Part shown: piece by piece, positions 7,507-15,589 of the stretch
How positions within the stretch are numbered: position 1 is the first letter of the stretch
Layout of the letters: each line of letters opens with the position of its first letter
Assembly: GCA_944384205.1 (NCBI GenBank)
Contig: CALWSL010000007.1
Span: 82,533 to 146,532 of the forward strand
Direction: 5' to 3'
Source: an uncultured Acetatifactor sp.
GTDB lineage: Bacteria > Bacillota > Clostridia > Lachnospirales > Lachnospiraceae
Length of the DNA: 64,000 bases
The notes under the pieces: model-generated
What the model was told of the DNA's origin: nothing
The model's database searches: none
The model's input: the letters and a program-made list of their open reading frames with translations, nothing else
Position numbers and translations under genes: made by a program

Positions 7507-7542
7507 AAACTGGCATGGTGTTTTTTGTTAAAACTGGATATT
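7507..7542 (+). promoter_or_regulatory. Direct repeats AAAACTGGnAT upstream of the pyridoxamine kinase operon
   Basis: Two copies of AAAACTGG (starts 7507 and 7531, 24 bp apart) precede a possible -10 TATAAA near 7573. Tandem repeats of this kind suit a MocR/PdxR-like activator of vitamin B6 genes, but no such regulator gene is in the window. The call is tentative. Confidence 0.35.
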
Positions 7543-7599
7543 TTCATAAGACCAATTCTGATATAAAGTGTAACCAATGCAAAATACAGGAGAATGGAA

Positions 7600-8448
7600 A
7601 TGAAAAGAGTAGCGCTGATTAATGATTTATCCGGCTTTGGGAAATGTTCCCTGACAGCGGCGATACCTGTCATCTCAGTGATGGGAATGCAGGCTTGTCC
7701 TCTTCCGACGGCTGTTTTGTCGGCTCAGACGGGATTTCATAATTATTATTGTGATGATTTTACGGATAGAATGGATTGCTTCACGGATGAGTGGAAGAAA
7801 ATGCAGGTAAGCTTTGACGGAATTTATTCCGGTTATCTGGCAGGCCCCAGGCAAATGGAAAAGGTTCTGTACTTTTTGGAGGCGTTTAAAACAGAGGATA
7901 CCATGTATCTGGCTGACCCTGTTATGGGTGATAATGGCAGAGGCTATCACATGTTCAGCAAAGAGCTTCTGGATGAAATGAAAAAGCTGACAGTGAAGGC
8001 GGATGTCATTACTCCCAATTTGACGGAAGCCTGTTTCCTTGCGGGCGAAGAGTACCGGGATGTGATTTCCCACAGGCAGCATAAGGATTATACGAAACGC
8101 ATTCAGGATATCTGCGAAAAGCTTTTGAAGCAGGCGCAGAAACCCCAGACCGTCATAGTAACGGGCATTATCCGGGAGAGAGAAAATCAGGAATATGCAG
8201 GTAATCTTGCAGTTACGGAGAACGAAAGCTTTTATGTGGAACATCCTTACACGGGAACGGGATTTTCGGGCACTGGAGATTTGTTCGCATCCGTCATATG
8301 CGGTTCACTGATAAAAGGATTATCCGTTCAGGAAGCCGTAAAAAAGGCGGCGGGCTTTTTGCAGGCAGCAATAGAAGAGGCTACTGCAGAAAAGATTCCC
8401 CCGAACCACGGAATCCCGTTTGAAAAATATTTATATCAGTTATTATAA
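7600..8448 (+). CDS. Pyridoxamine kinase
   Basis: A 282-residue ribokinase-fold kinase that phosphorylates B6 vitamers (pyridoxamine, pyridoxal or pyridoxine) with ATP. The N-terminal INDLSGFGKCSLTAAIPVIS and the substrate segment PTAVLSAQTGFHNY are diagnostic of the PdxY/pyridoxamine kinase group. YLADPVMGDNG, PNLTEA and the anion-hole and catalytic region YTGTGFSGTGDLF complete the fold. The ATG at 7600 has AGGAG seven bases upstream; the ATG at 7594 is too close. It lies 13 bp before an ECF transporter S component, which fits uptake and trapping of vitamin B6. Confidence 0.9.
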   Translation: MKRVALINDLSGFGKCSLTAAIPVISVMGMQACPLPTAVLSAQTGFHNYYCDDFTDRMDCFTDEWKKMQVSFDGIYSGYLAGPRQMEKVLYFLEAFKTEDTMYLADPVMGDNGRGYHMFSKELLDEMKKLTVKADVITPNLTEACFLAGEEYRDVISHRQHKDYTKRIQDICEKLLKQAQKPQTVIVTGIIRERENQEYAGNLAVTENESFYVEHPYTGTGFSGTGDLFASVICGSLIKGLSVQEAVKKAAGFLQAAIEEATAEKIPPNHGIPFEKYLYQLL

Positions 8449-8461
8449 GGAGGCGGCAGCA

Positions 8462-9010
8462 ATGAGTATGCAGAAAACCGTAAATGAAGAAAAAGCAATG
8501 AAAAGTTCAAAAGTAAAATATATCACAATGACAGGTATCATGGCGGCATTGATTACAATTATGACGGCTTATATTTTCCATATTCCTATAGGTGTAAACG
8601 GCGGTTATGTTCATTTCGGAGATTCCCTGATTTATCTGGCGGCAGTATTGCTTCCGACGCCCTATGCCCTTGCGGCAGCAGCCATCGGCGGTGGTCTGGC
8701 GGATTTACTGACAGCTCCCATGTGGGCGCCCGCAACTATAATTATCAAAATGCTGATTACGATTCCTTTTACCAATAAGTCGAAGAAAATTGTAACTCCC
8801 CGCAACGTAATAGCAACCGTAATCGCATATTTTATTTCAGGAATCGGCTACTTTGTTGCGGAGTATGTTCTTTTCGGAACATGGTCAGTCTTTTTTGTAT
8901 CCATGTACCAAAGTTTGTGGCAGTCCGGCGGAAGCGCAATTTTCTTTGTTATTTTTGGTCTTGCGCTGGATAAGGCTCATGTAAAGACAAAATTCTTTGG
9001 AGAAAATTAA
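8462..9010 (+). CDS. ECF transporter S component (probable B6 vitamer uptake, TIGR04002-like)
   Basis: A 182-residue membrane protein with about five to six hydrophobic segments, typical of the substrate-binding S component of energy-coupling factor importers. The loop GVNGGYVHFGDSLIYLAA (residues about 38-55) and the following Ala/Gly-rich helix AAAIGGGLADLLTAP match the S-component fold. The start at 8462 has AAGGAGG eight bases upstream. The energizing module (EcfAAT) is not in this window and would be shared. The pyridoxamine kinase upstream makes pyridoxine or pyridoxamine the likely cargo. Confidence 0.82.
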   Translation: MSMQKTVNEEKAMKSSKVKYITMTGIMAALITIMTAYIFHIPIGVNGGYVHFGDSLIYLAAVLLPTPYALAAAAIGGGLADLLTAPMWAPATIIIKMLITIPFTNKSKKIVTPRNVIATVIAYFISGIGYFVAEYVLFGTWSVFFVSMYQSLWQSGGSAIFFVIFGLALDKAHVKTKFFGEN

Positions 9011-9024
9011 GAGAGGTATTAATT

Positions 9025-9621
9025 ATGGCAGATATTTTATACACATACAAAAATCAAGTTTACGCAAACATTACAAACCGCTGTGACTGCAGTTGTCAGT
9101 TCTGCATCCGTTCCCATCAGGACAGTGTGGGAGAAGCGGAGAATCTCTGGTTCAAAACCGATCCTACCTTGGAAGAAATCAAAAAGGCGATGGATGAGTT
9201 TGATTTTACAGGCTATGAGGAATTGGTATACTGCGGTTATGGAGAACCGACCTGTGCGCTGGAAAATCTTCTTGCCAGCGCCGCATATGCCAGGGAAAAA
9301 TATAATATCAGGATTCGCCTGAACACCAACGGACTGGCTAATCTGTATCACAAGAGAAATGTGGTGCCGGAGCTTGCAAAGGTAATTGACAGCGTTTCTA
9401 TTAGTCTGAACGCGCCCACCGCGGAGAAATATCAGGAGGTAACGCGTCCCCGGTTTGAAAATGCCTTTCCTGCCCTTCTGGAATTTGCGGCTCTTGCGAA
9501 GGATGCGTTTGCGCATACACAGCTTTCCATCGTGGATGTGCTTCCTGAGGACGAGATTAAGGCGTGCCGGAAGATTGCGGATGACAGAGGGATTTATCTG
9601 AAGATTCGGAAGTTTTCTTAA
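9025..9621 (+). CDS. Small radical SAM protein (TatD-linked/rSAM-pair type)
   Basis: A 198-residue radical SAM protein, short for the superfamily. The cluster motif CxxxCxxC is seen as CDCSCQFC at about residue 21-28, and YCGYGEPTCALENLL is the SAM-contact motif. No SPASM or other auxiliary cluster domain is present, so it is a minimal barrel. It starts 15 bp after the ECF S-component gene and belongs to the same operon. Similar small radical SAM proteins in Clostridia are linked to TatD-type nucleases and to this S-component family; their reaction is not known to me. Confidence 0.8.
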   Translation: MADILYTYKNQVYANITNRCDCSCQFCIRSHQDSVGEAENLWFKTDPTLEEIKKAMDEFDFTGYEELVYCGYGEPTCALENLLASAAYAREKYNIRIRLNTNGLANLYHKRNVVPELAKVIDSVSISLNAPTAEKYQEVTRPRFENAFPALLEFAALAKDAFAHTQLSIVDVLPEDEIKACRKIADDRGIYLKIRKFS

Positions 9622-9765
9622 AGAGTGATTTAAGTCATGTTTAATCCTCAATTGAATGACCTGTTGCATTTCATAGCAAAGGAAGAGAATGTAGGAAACG
9701 GATGGAAGAGTTTATTTTCAGATATAATAAGATAGATAACATAACCCCTTTAATCTGGAGGAAAT

Positions 9766-10740
9766 ATGAACCCGATCAACAAAGCAACTATTTTCAACAC
9801 TATAAAATTTACTTCGGCGGCGATTCTGGCGATTGTAATTGCCACTGCCTTAAGGCTTGACTATGCCGTTTCCGCCGGAATCGTGGCAATTTTAAGCATT
9901 CAGCCAACGAAGCGGGAGACTGTCAAAACAGCCATTGGCAGATTGCTTGCGTTTCTATGCGCCCTGCTTATTGCCTTTGTGTGTTATGGACTGTTGGGCT
10001 ACACCCTTTGGAGCTTTGGAATATATCTTCTGCTATATATATTCGTATGCCAAATCCTTGGCTGGTACAGTTCCATGGCGGTCAATTCTGTACTCGTTTC
10101 CCATTTTCTTACAGCGGGAATTATGGATATCACTACAATTCTCAATGAATGCGGCATTTTTTTCATCGGCGTGAGCATCGGACTTCTTGCAAATATGCAC
10201 CTGCGCAAAAATGTGGATTACATTGAAGAACTGAAAGAGAGCACTGACAATCAGATTCGGAAAATCCTGCATCGCATGTCTGAGCGCATTCTGGACAGTG
10301 ATATCTCCGATTACAACGGTGACTGTTTTCTCATCCTTTGGGATTCCATCCGCAAAGCCAAAAATGTGGCGGAGGAAAACTACAATAACCAGTTGGGAAA
10401 AGGAGATGTTTACGATAAGGAATATATTTATATGAGAGAATCTCAGTGTCAGGTTCTGTATGAAATGTACAAAAATGTCCGCCACATACACACAACCCCC
10501 ATCACCGCGAAGAAGATTTCAGATTTTTTGGAGGAGGTCTCCAAGGTATACCATAAGACGAACACGGGCAAAGAGCTGTTAGAGAAATTTAAGGAACTGG
10601 ATACAAGTATGAAGGATAAGCCCCTTCCCACGGAGCGGGTGGAATTTGAGGACAGGGCAAGACTTTTTTGCCTGCTGCGCTATATAGAGGAATTTCTTCT
10701 GATTAAAGTGGAATTTACAGGAAAACAAAATAAAGATTAA
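9766..10740 (+). CDS. Aromatic acid exporter family (ArAE_1/FUSC-like) membrane protein
   Basis: A 324-residue protein. The first 145 residues hold about five to six membrane segments, including the characteristic ALRLDYAVSAGIVAILSIQP with TKRETVKTAIGRLLA after it. The remaining 180 residues are a soluble helical domain rich in charged residues. This layout matches aromatic acid exporter family proteins with their C-terminal domain. GGAGG precedes the ATG. It appears to be a single gene. The transport substrate is not known. In the 144 bp before it I see only a possible 32-codon reading frame (9637-9735) without a convincing ribosome site. Confidence 0.8.
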   Translation: MNPINKATIFNTIKFTSAAILAIVIATALRLDYAVSAGIVAILSIQPTKRETVKTAIGRLLAFLCALLIAFVCYGLLGYTLWSFGIYLLLYIFVCQILGWYSSMAVNSVLVSHFLTAGIMDITTILNECGIFFIGVSIGLLANMHLRKNVDYIEELKESTDNQIRKILHRMSERILDSDISDYNGDCFLILWDSIRKAKNVAEENYNNQLGKGDVYDKEYIYMRESQCQVLYEMYKNVRHIHTTPITAKKISDFLEEVSKVYHKTNTGKELLEKFKELDTSMKDKPLPTERVEFEDRARLFCLLRYIEEFLLIKVEFTGKQNKD

Positions 10741-10748
10741 AATAACGC

Positions 10749-10779
10749 TTGACTCTTACGTTACGTCATAGCTTATGCT
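10749..10779 (+). promoter_or_regulatory. MerR-type promoter with 19-bp spacer
   Basis: TTGACT (10749-10754) and TATGCT (10774-10779) are separated by 19 bp, the over-long spacer that MerR regulators correct by twisting DNA. The spacer carries the core CGTTACGTCA, which also appears in the promoter of the MerR-methyltransferase gene at 56785-56815. Autoregulation is likely. Confidence 0.8.
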
Positions 10780-10838
10780 ACACTTACACGGGAAAAATAG
10801 AAGCTGAAAGCTTGCAGATGATAGGAAAGGTAAGTATT

Positions 10839-11576
10839 ATGATGACAGTAAATGAAGTGAGCAGATTGACAGGGGTGAGTATACGCACCCTGCATTATTA
10901 TGACACAATCGGCTTGTTGCACCCGTCTCAGGTGACGGAGTCCAAATACAGGCTGTATGACGATACGGCTTTGGAGCGTCTTCAACAGATTTTACTGTTT
11001 CGAGAGCTGGAATTTCCTCTAAAAGAGATTAAGACCATTTTGGACAGCAAAGACTTTGACCGCGGAAAGGCTTTGGAACAGCAGATTGAGCTGCTGACTC
11101 TGAAAAAGGAACATCTGGAAAATTTAATTACCTTTGCCCGTGAAATTAGGACGAATGGAGTGAAGAAATTGGATTTTGAAGCATTTGATACGAAAAAAAT
11201 TGATGAGTATACAAAGCAGGCGAAGGAACGCTGGGGTCAGACCAGGGAGTATCAGGAGTTTGAGCAGAAAAACGAAAACAGAAGTACTGAGGATATGAAG
11301 CATATTTCCCAGGAGCTTAGGGAATTGTTTGCAGAGTTTGGTCAGCTAAAAGAGAGGAACCCTGTATCGGAAAAAGTGCAGAAGAAGGTAAAAAATCTCC
11401 AGAACTTTATTTCAGAACATTTTTATACCTGCACACCGGAGATATTGAAGTCTTTGGGAGAAATGTATGCAGCCGGGGGCGAGTTCACTGAGAATATCGA
11501 CAAAGCAGGCGGAATCGGCACGGCGGAATTTGTGGCAAAGGCAATCGAAAGCTTTGCTGCGGAAAACCAGCAATAA
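10839..11576 (+). CDS. MerR family regulator with TipAS-like antibiotic-recognition domain
   Basis: A 245-residue regulator. Residues 1-70 are a MerR DNA-binding domain (MTVNEVSRLTGVSIRTLHYY, then DTIGLLHPSQV and YRLYDD), followed by a dimerisation coiled coil to about residue 110. The C-terminal 120 residues (from KQAKERWGQTREYQEFEQK onward, with FYTCTPEILKSLGEMY) match the TipAS fold, which in TipA binds thiopeptides and other drugs. ATG at 10839 has AGGAAAGG upstream. The 19-bp-spacer promoter supports autoactivation. Its other targets are unclear; the upstream exporter is a candidate. Confidence 0.92.
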   Translation: MMTVNEVSRLTGVSIRTLHYYDTIGLLHPSQVTESKYRLYDDTALERLQQILLFRELEFPLKEIKTILDSKDFDRGKALEQQIELLTLKKEHLENLITFAREIRTNGVKKLDFEAFDTKKIDEYTKQAKERWGQTREYQEFEQKNENRSTEDMKHISQELRELFAEFGQLKERNPVSEKVQKKVKNLQNFISEHFYTCTPEILKSLGEMYAAGGEFTENIDKAGGIGTAEFVAKAIESFAAENQQ

Positions 11577-11595
11577 TATCTTTTATAGTTTAGTA

Positions 11596-11630
11596 GGGGC
11601 ATATCAGTCGTTTATGATATGCCCCTTTAA
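11596..11630. terminator. Bidirectional terminator between MerR and the Ca2+ ATPase
   Basis: An 11-bp perfect stem (GGGGCATATCA at 11596-11606 with TGATATGCCCC at 11615-11625) lies between convergent genes. T residues follow on the plus strand. Confidence 0.85.
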
Positions 11631-11639
11631 AATTTCCTT

Positions 11640-14255
11640 TTAGTAAATTTGTTTACTTAGACAGCACGCTTTTGCGATTTCCATAAGGAGTACAGGAATG
11701 AATATCATCACCAGTCCCTTTATGTATAAATCAACAGGCAGGGAAATCAAGCCAAATACGGTACTAAGCGGTGTAAACAGGACAAGGCATACCAGAAGAA
11801 TGGAAACAAGCGCCGCCCAGTTAAGCTTATGGTTCGTGAATACGCCGGTTTTGAAAAGAGAGTGGTTGGAGCGCATATTGAAGGAATGTACAATCTGTGA
11901 AAGCGCCATTACCATAAAAGCAAGTGTCTGCCCTCCTGCCAGTTGTCCGGTAGCATTTTCTCCTGTTTGAAAAGCGATTAGTGTCAGTACGCCAAACAGG
12001 ATACCCTGTAGGATGACTCTGACGCCAAAACCATGGGCGAAAAGACTTTCGTCCTTTGCTTTGGGTTGGCGTTTCATAATATCCGGTTCCACATCTTCCA
12101 TTCCCAAAGCAATGGCGGGAAGACTATCTGTCACCAGATTCAGCCATAAAAGCTGTATGGACAGAAAAGGAGATTTGTGCCAAAGCAGCATTGCCACAAA
12201 TACGGAAACCACTTCTCCGATGTTGGTGCCTAACAGGAAGCCTACTACCTTTTTGATATTGGCGTAAATGCCGCGTCCCTCCCGTACGGCGTCCACGATA
12301 GTAGCAAAATTGTCGTCCGTCAGCGTCATGTCGGCGGCGCCCTTGGCGACATCCGTTCCTGTGATTCCCATGGCGCAGCCGATATCAGCAGCTTTCAATG
12401 CGGGCGCGTCGTTGACGCCATCTCCGGTCATGGCGACCACCTGATTTTTGCGCCGCCATGCCTTTACAATGCGAATTTTATTTTCCGGTGAAACACGGGC
12501 ATAGACAGAGATTGTCTCAATCTGGGCATCCAGTTTGGAGTCGGTGAGCAGGTCTAATTCTGCGCCGGTAATGGCTTTGTCTGCAGGCGCAAGGATGCCC
12601 AGCTCTTTTGCAATGGCGGATGCTGTCACAACATGGTCTCCGGTAATCATGACAGGCTTGATTCCCGCTATGCGGCAGGTTGCTACTGCCGCCTTTGCCT
12701 CAGGGCGAGGCGGGTCAATCATACCTACCATTCCCAGAAAAGTCAGGTCAGTTTCCAGCTCTTCGGGAACAATATTTTCAGGAAGAGAATCTATTTCTTT
12801 ATAAGCAACAGCCAAAACGCGCAGTGCGGCGGCGCTCATCTCATTATTGATAAGCTGCGCGGACTGCAAATCGCCGCCTGTACAGCGGGGTACCATGATG
12901 TCAAAAGCCCCCTTTACAATCACAATTAGCTTGTTGTCAATGCGGTGTACGGTGGTCATAAGCTTGCGGTCAGAATCAAATGGCAGCTCTGCCAGGCGCG
13001 GGTATTGTTTGTTTAAGTCCTCCTTTGGAAGTCCGTTTTTGTGGGCTGCCAGTACAATAGCAGTCTCGGTGGGGTCTCCGATATGCTCCTCTTTTGCTCC
13101 ATGGAAAAGAACAGAAGCGTTACAGCACAGGGTAGCATACTGAAGCAGCTTTTTTACTTCCGGTGAATTTTGATTGCTGATATCTTCGGTTTCGTTCCAT
13201 CCGTTCATGTATGCCTTTACAAGTGTCATGCGGTTCTGGGTCAGCGTTCCTGTTTTATCTGAGCAGATGACGGAAGCGCTTCCCAGGGTTTCCACAGCGG
13301 GGAGTTTGCGGATAATGGCATTTTTGCTGACCATGCGCTGTACGCCGATGGAGAGAACAATGGTTACGATAGCAGGAAGCCCTTCAGGAATTGCGGAAAC
13401 TGCAAGTGACACTGCTGTCATAAAAATTTCAAGAGCGGGGATTCCGTTTGTCAGTCCTACCACAAAAATAATCGCGCAGGCGGCAAGAGCCAGGATACCA
13501 AGATATTTTCCCAACTGCGCCAGCTTTTTCTGGAGAGGAGTCTGTGTATTTTCTTCATTGTCCAAAAGGTTTGCAATCTTACCCATTTCCGTATTCATTC
13601 CGGTTTCGGTAACAATCGCAGCAGCGGTTCCGTAGGTGATGCTGCACCCTGAAAATATCGTGTTGCTTCTGTCCCCAAGGGGCGCGTTTGCATCGACTAT
13701 CACGGAAGCATCTTTTTCGGAGGGAACGGACTCGCCGGTCAAAGCCGATTCTTCGCATTTCAGGCTGACACTGCTTATCAGTCTTGCATCCGCAGGGATA
13801 AAGTCGCCTGCTTCCAGACGGATAATATCGCCGGGAACCAGGAGGCTTGCGTCAATTACAGCTTCTTCGCCGTTACGGAGGACGCGGGCGTGGGGAGCGG
13901 ATAGATTTTTCAGGGCGTCAAGCGCCTTTTCCGCTTTGCTTTCCTGCATAACACCCATGATGGCGTTCAGGATAACGATTAGTAAAATTAATAAAGGTTC
14001 AAAAAATTCCCTGGGATTTCCTTCCATTAGGGCAATGACAAAAGATACGATGGCGGCGGCAATCAATATCAGAATCATAACGTCCTGAAACTGTTGAAAA
14101 AAGCGTTGAAAAATGGTCTTTTTTTTCTTCTCCCGCAGTCTGTTTTCGCCGTAGATTGACAGGCGCTTTTCTACTTGCGCGGTATTCAGACCGGAGGTTA
14201 TGTCTGATGACAGCATCCTTGCGACCTCTTCAACGGGTTTGTTATGGAATAGCAA
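11640..14255 (-). CDS. P-type calcium-translocating ATPase (PMCA/SERCA-like)
   Basis: An 871-residue P2-type ATPase that pumps Ca2+ out of the cytoplasm. All core parts are present: the N-terminal cation ATPase domain, the actuator motif LTGESVPSEKD (about residue 172), the membrane motif PEGLP (residues 290-294), the phosphorylated Asp 333 in DKTGTLT, MITGDH, and the hinge MTGDGVNDAPALK. The C-terminal membrane domain with NLVTD is complete. Length is normal for bacterial Ca2+ ATPases. No regulator is linked; it converges on the MerR gene. Confidence 0.93.
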   Translation of the reverse strand: MLFHNKPVEEVARMLSSDITSGLNTAQVEKRLSIYGENRLREKKKKTIFQRFFQQFQDVMILILIAAAIVSFVIALMEGNPREFFEPLLILLIVILNAIMGVMQESKAEKALDALKNLSAPHARVLRNGEEAVIDASLLVPGDIIRLEAGDFIPADARLISSVSLKCEESALTGESVPSEKDASVIVDANAPLGDRSNTIFSGCSITYGTAAAIVTETGMNTEMGKIANLLDNEENTQTPLQKKLAQLGKYLGILALAACAIIFVVGLTNGIPALEIFMTAVSLAVSAIPEGLPAIVTIVLSIGVQRMVSKNAIIRKLPAVETLGSASVICSDKTGTLTQNRMTLVKAYMNGWNETEDISNQNSPEVKKLLQYATLCCNASVLFHGAKEEHIGDPTETAIVLAAHKNGLPKEDLNKQYPRLAELPFDSDRKLMTTVHRIDNKLIVIVKGAFDIMVPRCTGGDLQSAQLINNEMSAAALRVLAVAYKEIDSLPENIVPEELETDLTFLGMVGMIDPPRPEAKAAVATCRIAGIKPVMITGDHVVTASAIAKELGILAPADKAITGAELDLLTDSKLDAQIETISVYARVSPENKIRIVKAWRRKNQVVAMTGDGVNDAPALKAADIGCAMGITGTDVAKGAADMTLTDDNFATIVDAVREGRGIYANIKKVVGFLLGTNIGEVVSVFVAMLLWHKSPFLSIQLLWLNLVTDSLPAIALGMEDVEPDIMKRQPKAKDESLFAHGFGVRVILQGILFGVLTLIAFQTGENATGQLAGGQTLAFMVMALSQIVHSFNMRSNHSLFKTGVFTNHKLNWAALVSILLVCLVLFTPLSTVFGLISLPVDLYIKGLVMIFIPVLLMEIAKACCLSKQIY

Positions 14256-14338
14256 TCTGTGTTCTCCTTATTTTCATTGAATACTATTTCATAGATATGA
14301 TTTGAAGGAGGAAAGTTATGACACAGAATGGCGGGTTA

Positions 14339-14425
14339 TTATTGTGTTTGAGTGAGTTCCTGTATGAAATCGTGCAATAATGCCTGTATGGATAAATCGT
14401 CTTCAACAATTAAGATTTTACTCAT
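14339..14425 (-). pseudogene. Response regulator receiver remnant (N-terminal 28 residues)
   Basis: The minus strand has a very good ribosome site (AGGAGG) before an ATG at 14425. The frame reads MSKILIVEDDLSIQALLHDF, the first strand and helix of an OmpR-type receiver with its acidic pair, then reaches a stop after 28 residues. The phosphorylated Asp and the rest of the domain are absent. I read this as the stub of a deleted two-component gene. Confidence 0.65.
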
Positions 14426-14440
14426 AGCGCACCTCCTGAA

Positions 14441-14477
14441 GATAATAGAAAACCTGCTTTGCAAATTTTCTATTATC
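14441..14477. other. 12-bp inverted repeat in the leader of the receiver remnant
   Basis: GATAATAGAAAA (14441-14452) and TTTTCTATTATC (14466-14477) form a perfect hairpin just upstream of the ribosome site of the remnant. It may be a terminator of the removed upstream gene. Confidence 0.5.
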
Positions 14478-14520
14478 AAGAATTGTAACAAGGTAATTTG
14501 TTGTGTAGATTTAATTTTTT

Positions 14521-14637
14521 TTAAATACTCGTCTTTCTGAAATGTCCATTTCTTCGCCGCTTCCGCGCGGAAATATATTCTAACATTTTAAATTCACGTT
14601 CTCTCAAATATATTTTATCTAATTGTATACAGTCAGC
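14521..14637 (-). pseudogene. OmpR-type winged-helix remnant
   Basis: On the minus strand the frame reads IQLDKIYLREREFKMLEYI, which resembles the start of an OmpR/PhoB DNA-binding domain, then degenerates and stops at 14521. It lies upstream, in reading direction, of the receiver stub, so the two stubs do not form one simple gene in order. This suggests a pair of lost regulators or a rearrangement. The rest of 14256-14863 shows no coding gene. Confidence 0.4.
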
Positions 14638-14863
14638 CGAACAAATTCAATAAGCACAAGATGAAACTCATTAAACGCATACTGACAAAAAAGAAAACGT
14701 TTGCTATAATCTTTATCAACGATACAATCAATCATGAGCGGTTTTTGCCACTGACCTGCAGACAGAACGGAAAACAACGAATGAACAAAAAGATGACATA
14801 ATGCCGAGTTAGATGCCAAGTTAAACTTGCTAAATATTAACGATGGAAGAAAGGTGGAAGAAA

Positions 14864-15214
14864 ATGTTATTTTTATGTTATCCCAAATGTTCAACCTGCC
14901 AGAAAGCTAAAAAATGGCTGGACGAGCATAGTGTAGAATATACAGAGCGTCATATTGTGGAGGATAATCCGACCTATGACGAATTAAAAGTATGGTATAA
15001 GCAGAGTGGATTTCCGCTTAAGAAGTTTTTCAATACCAGTGGGCTGATTTATAAAGAAATGCAGCTAAAAGACAAGTTACCATCAATGAGTGAGGACGAA
15101 CAACTAAAACTTCTTGCCACGAATGGAATGTTAGTAAAGAGACCAATGGTGATAAGTGAAGATAAAGTGCTTGTAGGTTTTAAAGAGGCTGAGTGGGAAG
15201 TGTTAATGCGATAA
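14864..15214 (+). CDS. Arsenate reductase/Spx family protein (YffB-like)
   Basis: A 116-residue thioredoxin-fold protein. The CxxC motif is at the N-terminus (CYPKCSTCQKAKKWL; the redox pair is CSTC). KKFFNTSG and the conserved RP pair (VKRPMVI) are present. This places it in the ArsC/Spx superfamily of uncharacterised short reductases rather than true arsenate reductase. The ATG at 14864 follows AAAGGTGG; an earlier ATG at 14843 has no site. No arsenic genes are nearby. Confidence 0.88.
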   Translation: MLFLCYPKCSTCQKAKKWLDEHSVEYTERHIVEDNPTYDELKVWYKQSGFPLKKFFNTSGLIYKEMQLKDKLPSMSEDEQLKLLATNGMLVKRPMVISEDKVLVGFKEAEWEVLMR

Positions 15215-15222
15215 TCTGGGGT

Positions 15223-15239
15223 ACTATCACTTAGTACCA
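15223..15239. repeat. Left copy of an imperfect 17-bp repeat bracketing an accessory cassette
   Basis: ACTATCACTTAGTACCA here matches ACTACCCATTAGTACCA at 17401-17417 in 14 of 17 positions. The two copies bracket the HNH remnant, the Schlafen-type gene and a decayed small gene. It begins nine bases after the stop of the arsenate reductase-like gene. It may be the scar of an element; I cannot prove mobility. Confidence 0.35.
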
Positions 15240-15316
15240 CGAAATTTCCGCTTGTTAAAATCATGGGCTTTATTTTTTATATGCGGACTTGTAAAATATC
15301 AGATGATTATTCTTAG

Positions 15317-15550
15317 AATAAGAAAAATGGCCTGCAAGCCACTGGAACTACATACAATGATGATAAATGTAAAGCTCTTGTATTTGCAACAAAAAAAGAT
15401 GCGGGATATATAGAGAATTTGATTTTAGCGTGTCATGATTGTAATCGCAATAAAAATGCGTTTTAGGTTGATGAAGAAGGGTTCGATGAGTTGTATGCCG
15501 GGCTTGGAAAAATTTTTGATGTTATAAGACAAAAGAGAAATATTATATAA
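15317..15550 (+). pseudogene. HNH endonuclease remnant
   Basis: A frame without a start codon runs from 15317 to a stop at 15548-15550, interrupted by one TAG at 15464. Before that stop it reads ENLILACHDCNRNKNAF, the CxxC...N..K end of an HNH nuclease motif. After it comes DEEGFDELYAGLGKIFDVI. The N-terminal half is missing. The stretch is AT-rich, like the next gene. Confidence 0.6.
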
Positions 15551-15589
15551 TGTGTATTTAATAATTCGTTATATTGAGGAGGCTTCTGT

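Noticed and set aside
9637-9735. A 32-codon frame between the radical SAM gene and the exporter
   Set aside because: No convincing ribosome site and no family resemblance; noted only as a possible short remnant.
12847-14088. Plus-strand open frames opposite the Ca2+ ATPase
   Set aside because: They are shadows of the complete P-type ATPase on the minus strand.
14864-15214. True arsenate reductase
   Set aside because: The fold fits the ArsC/Spx superfamily, but no arsenic genes are near and the CxxC form is typical of uncharacterised relatives.
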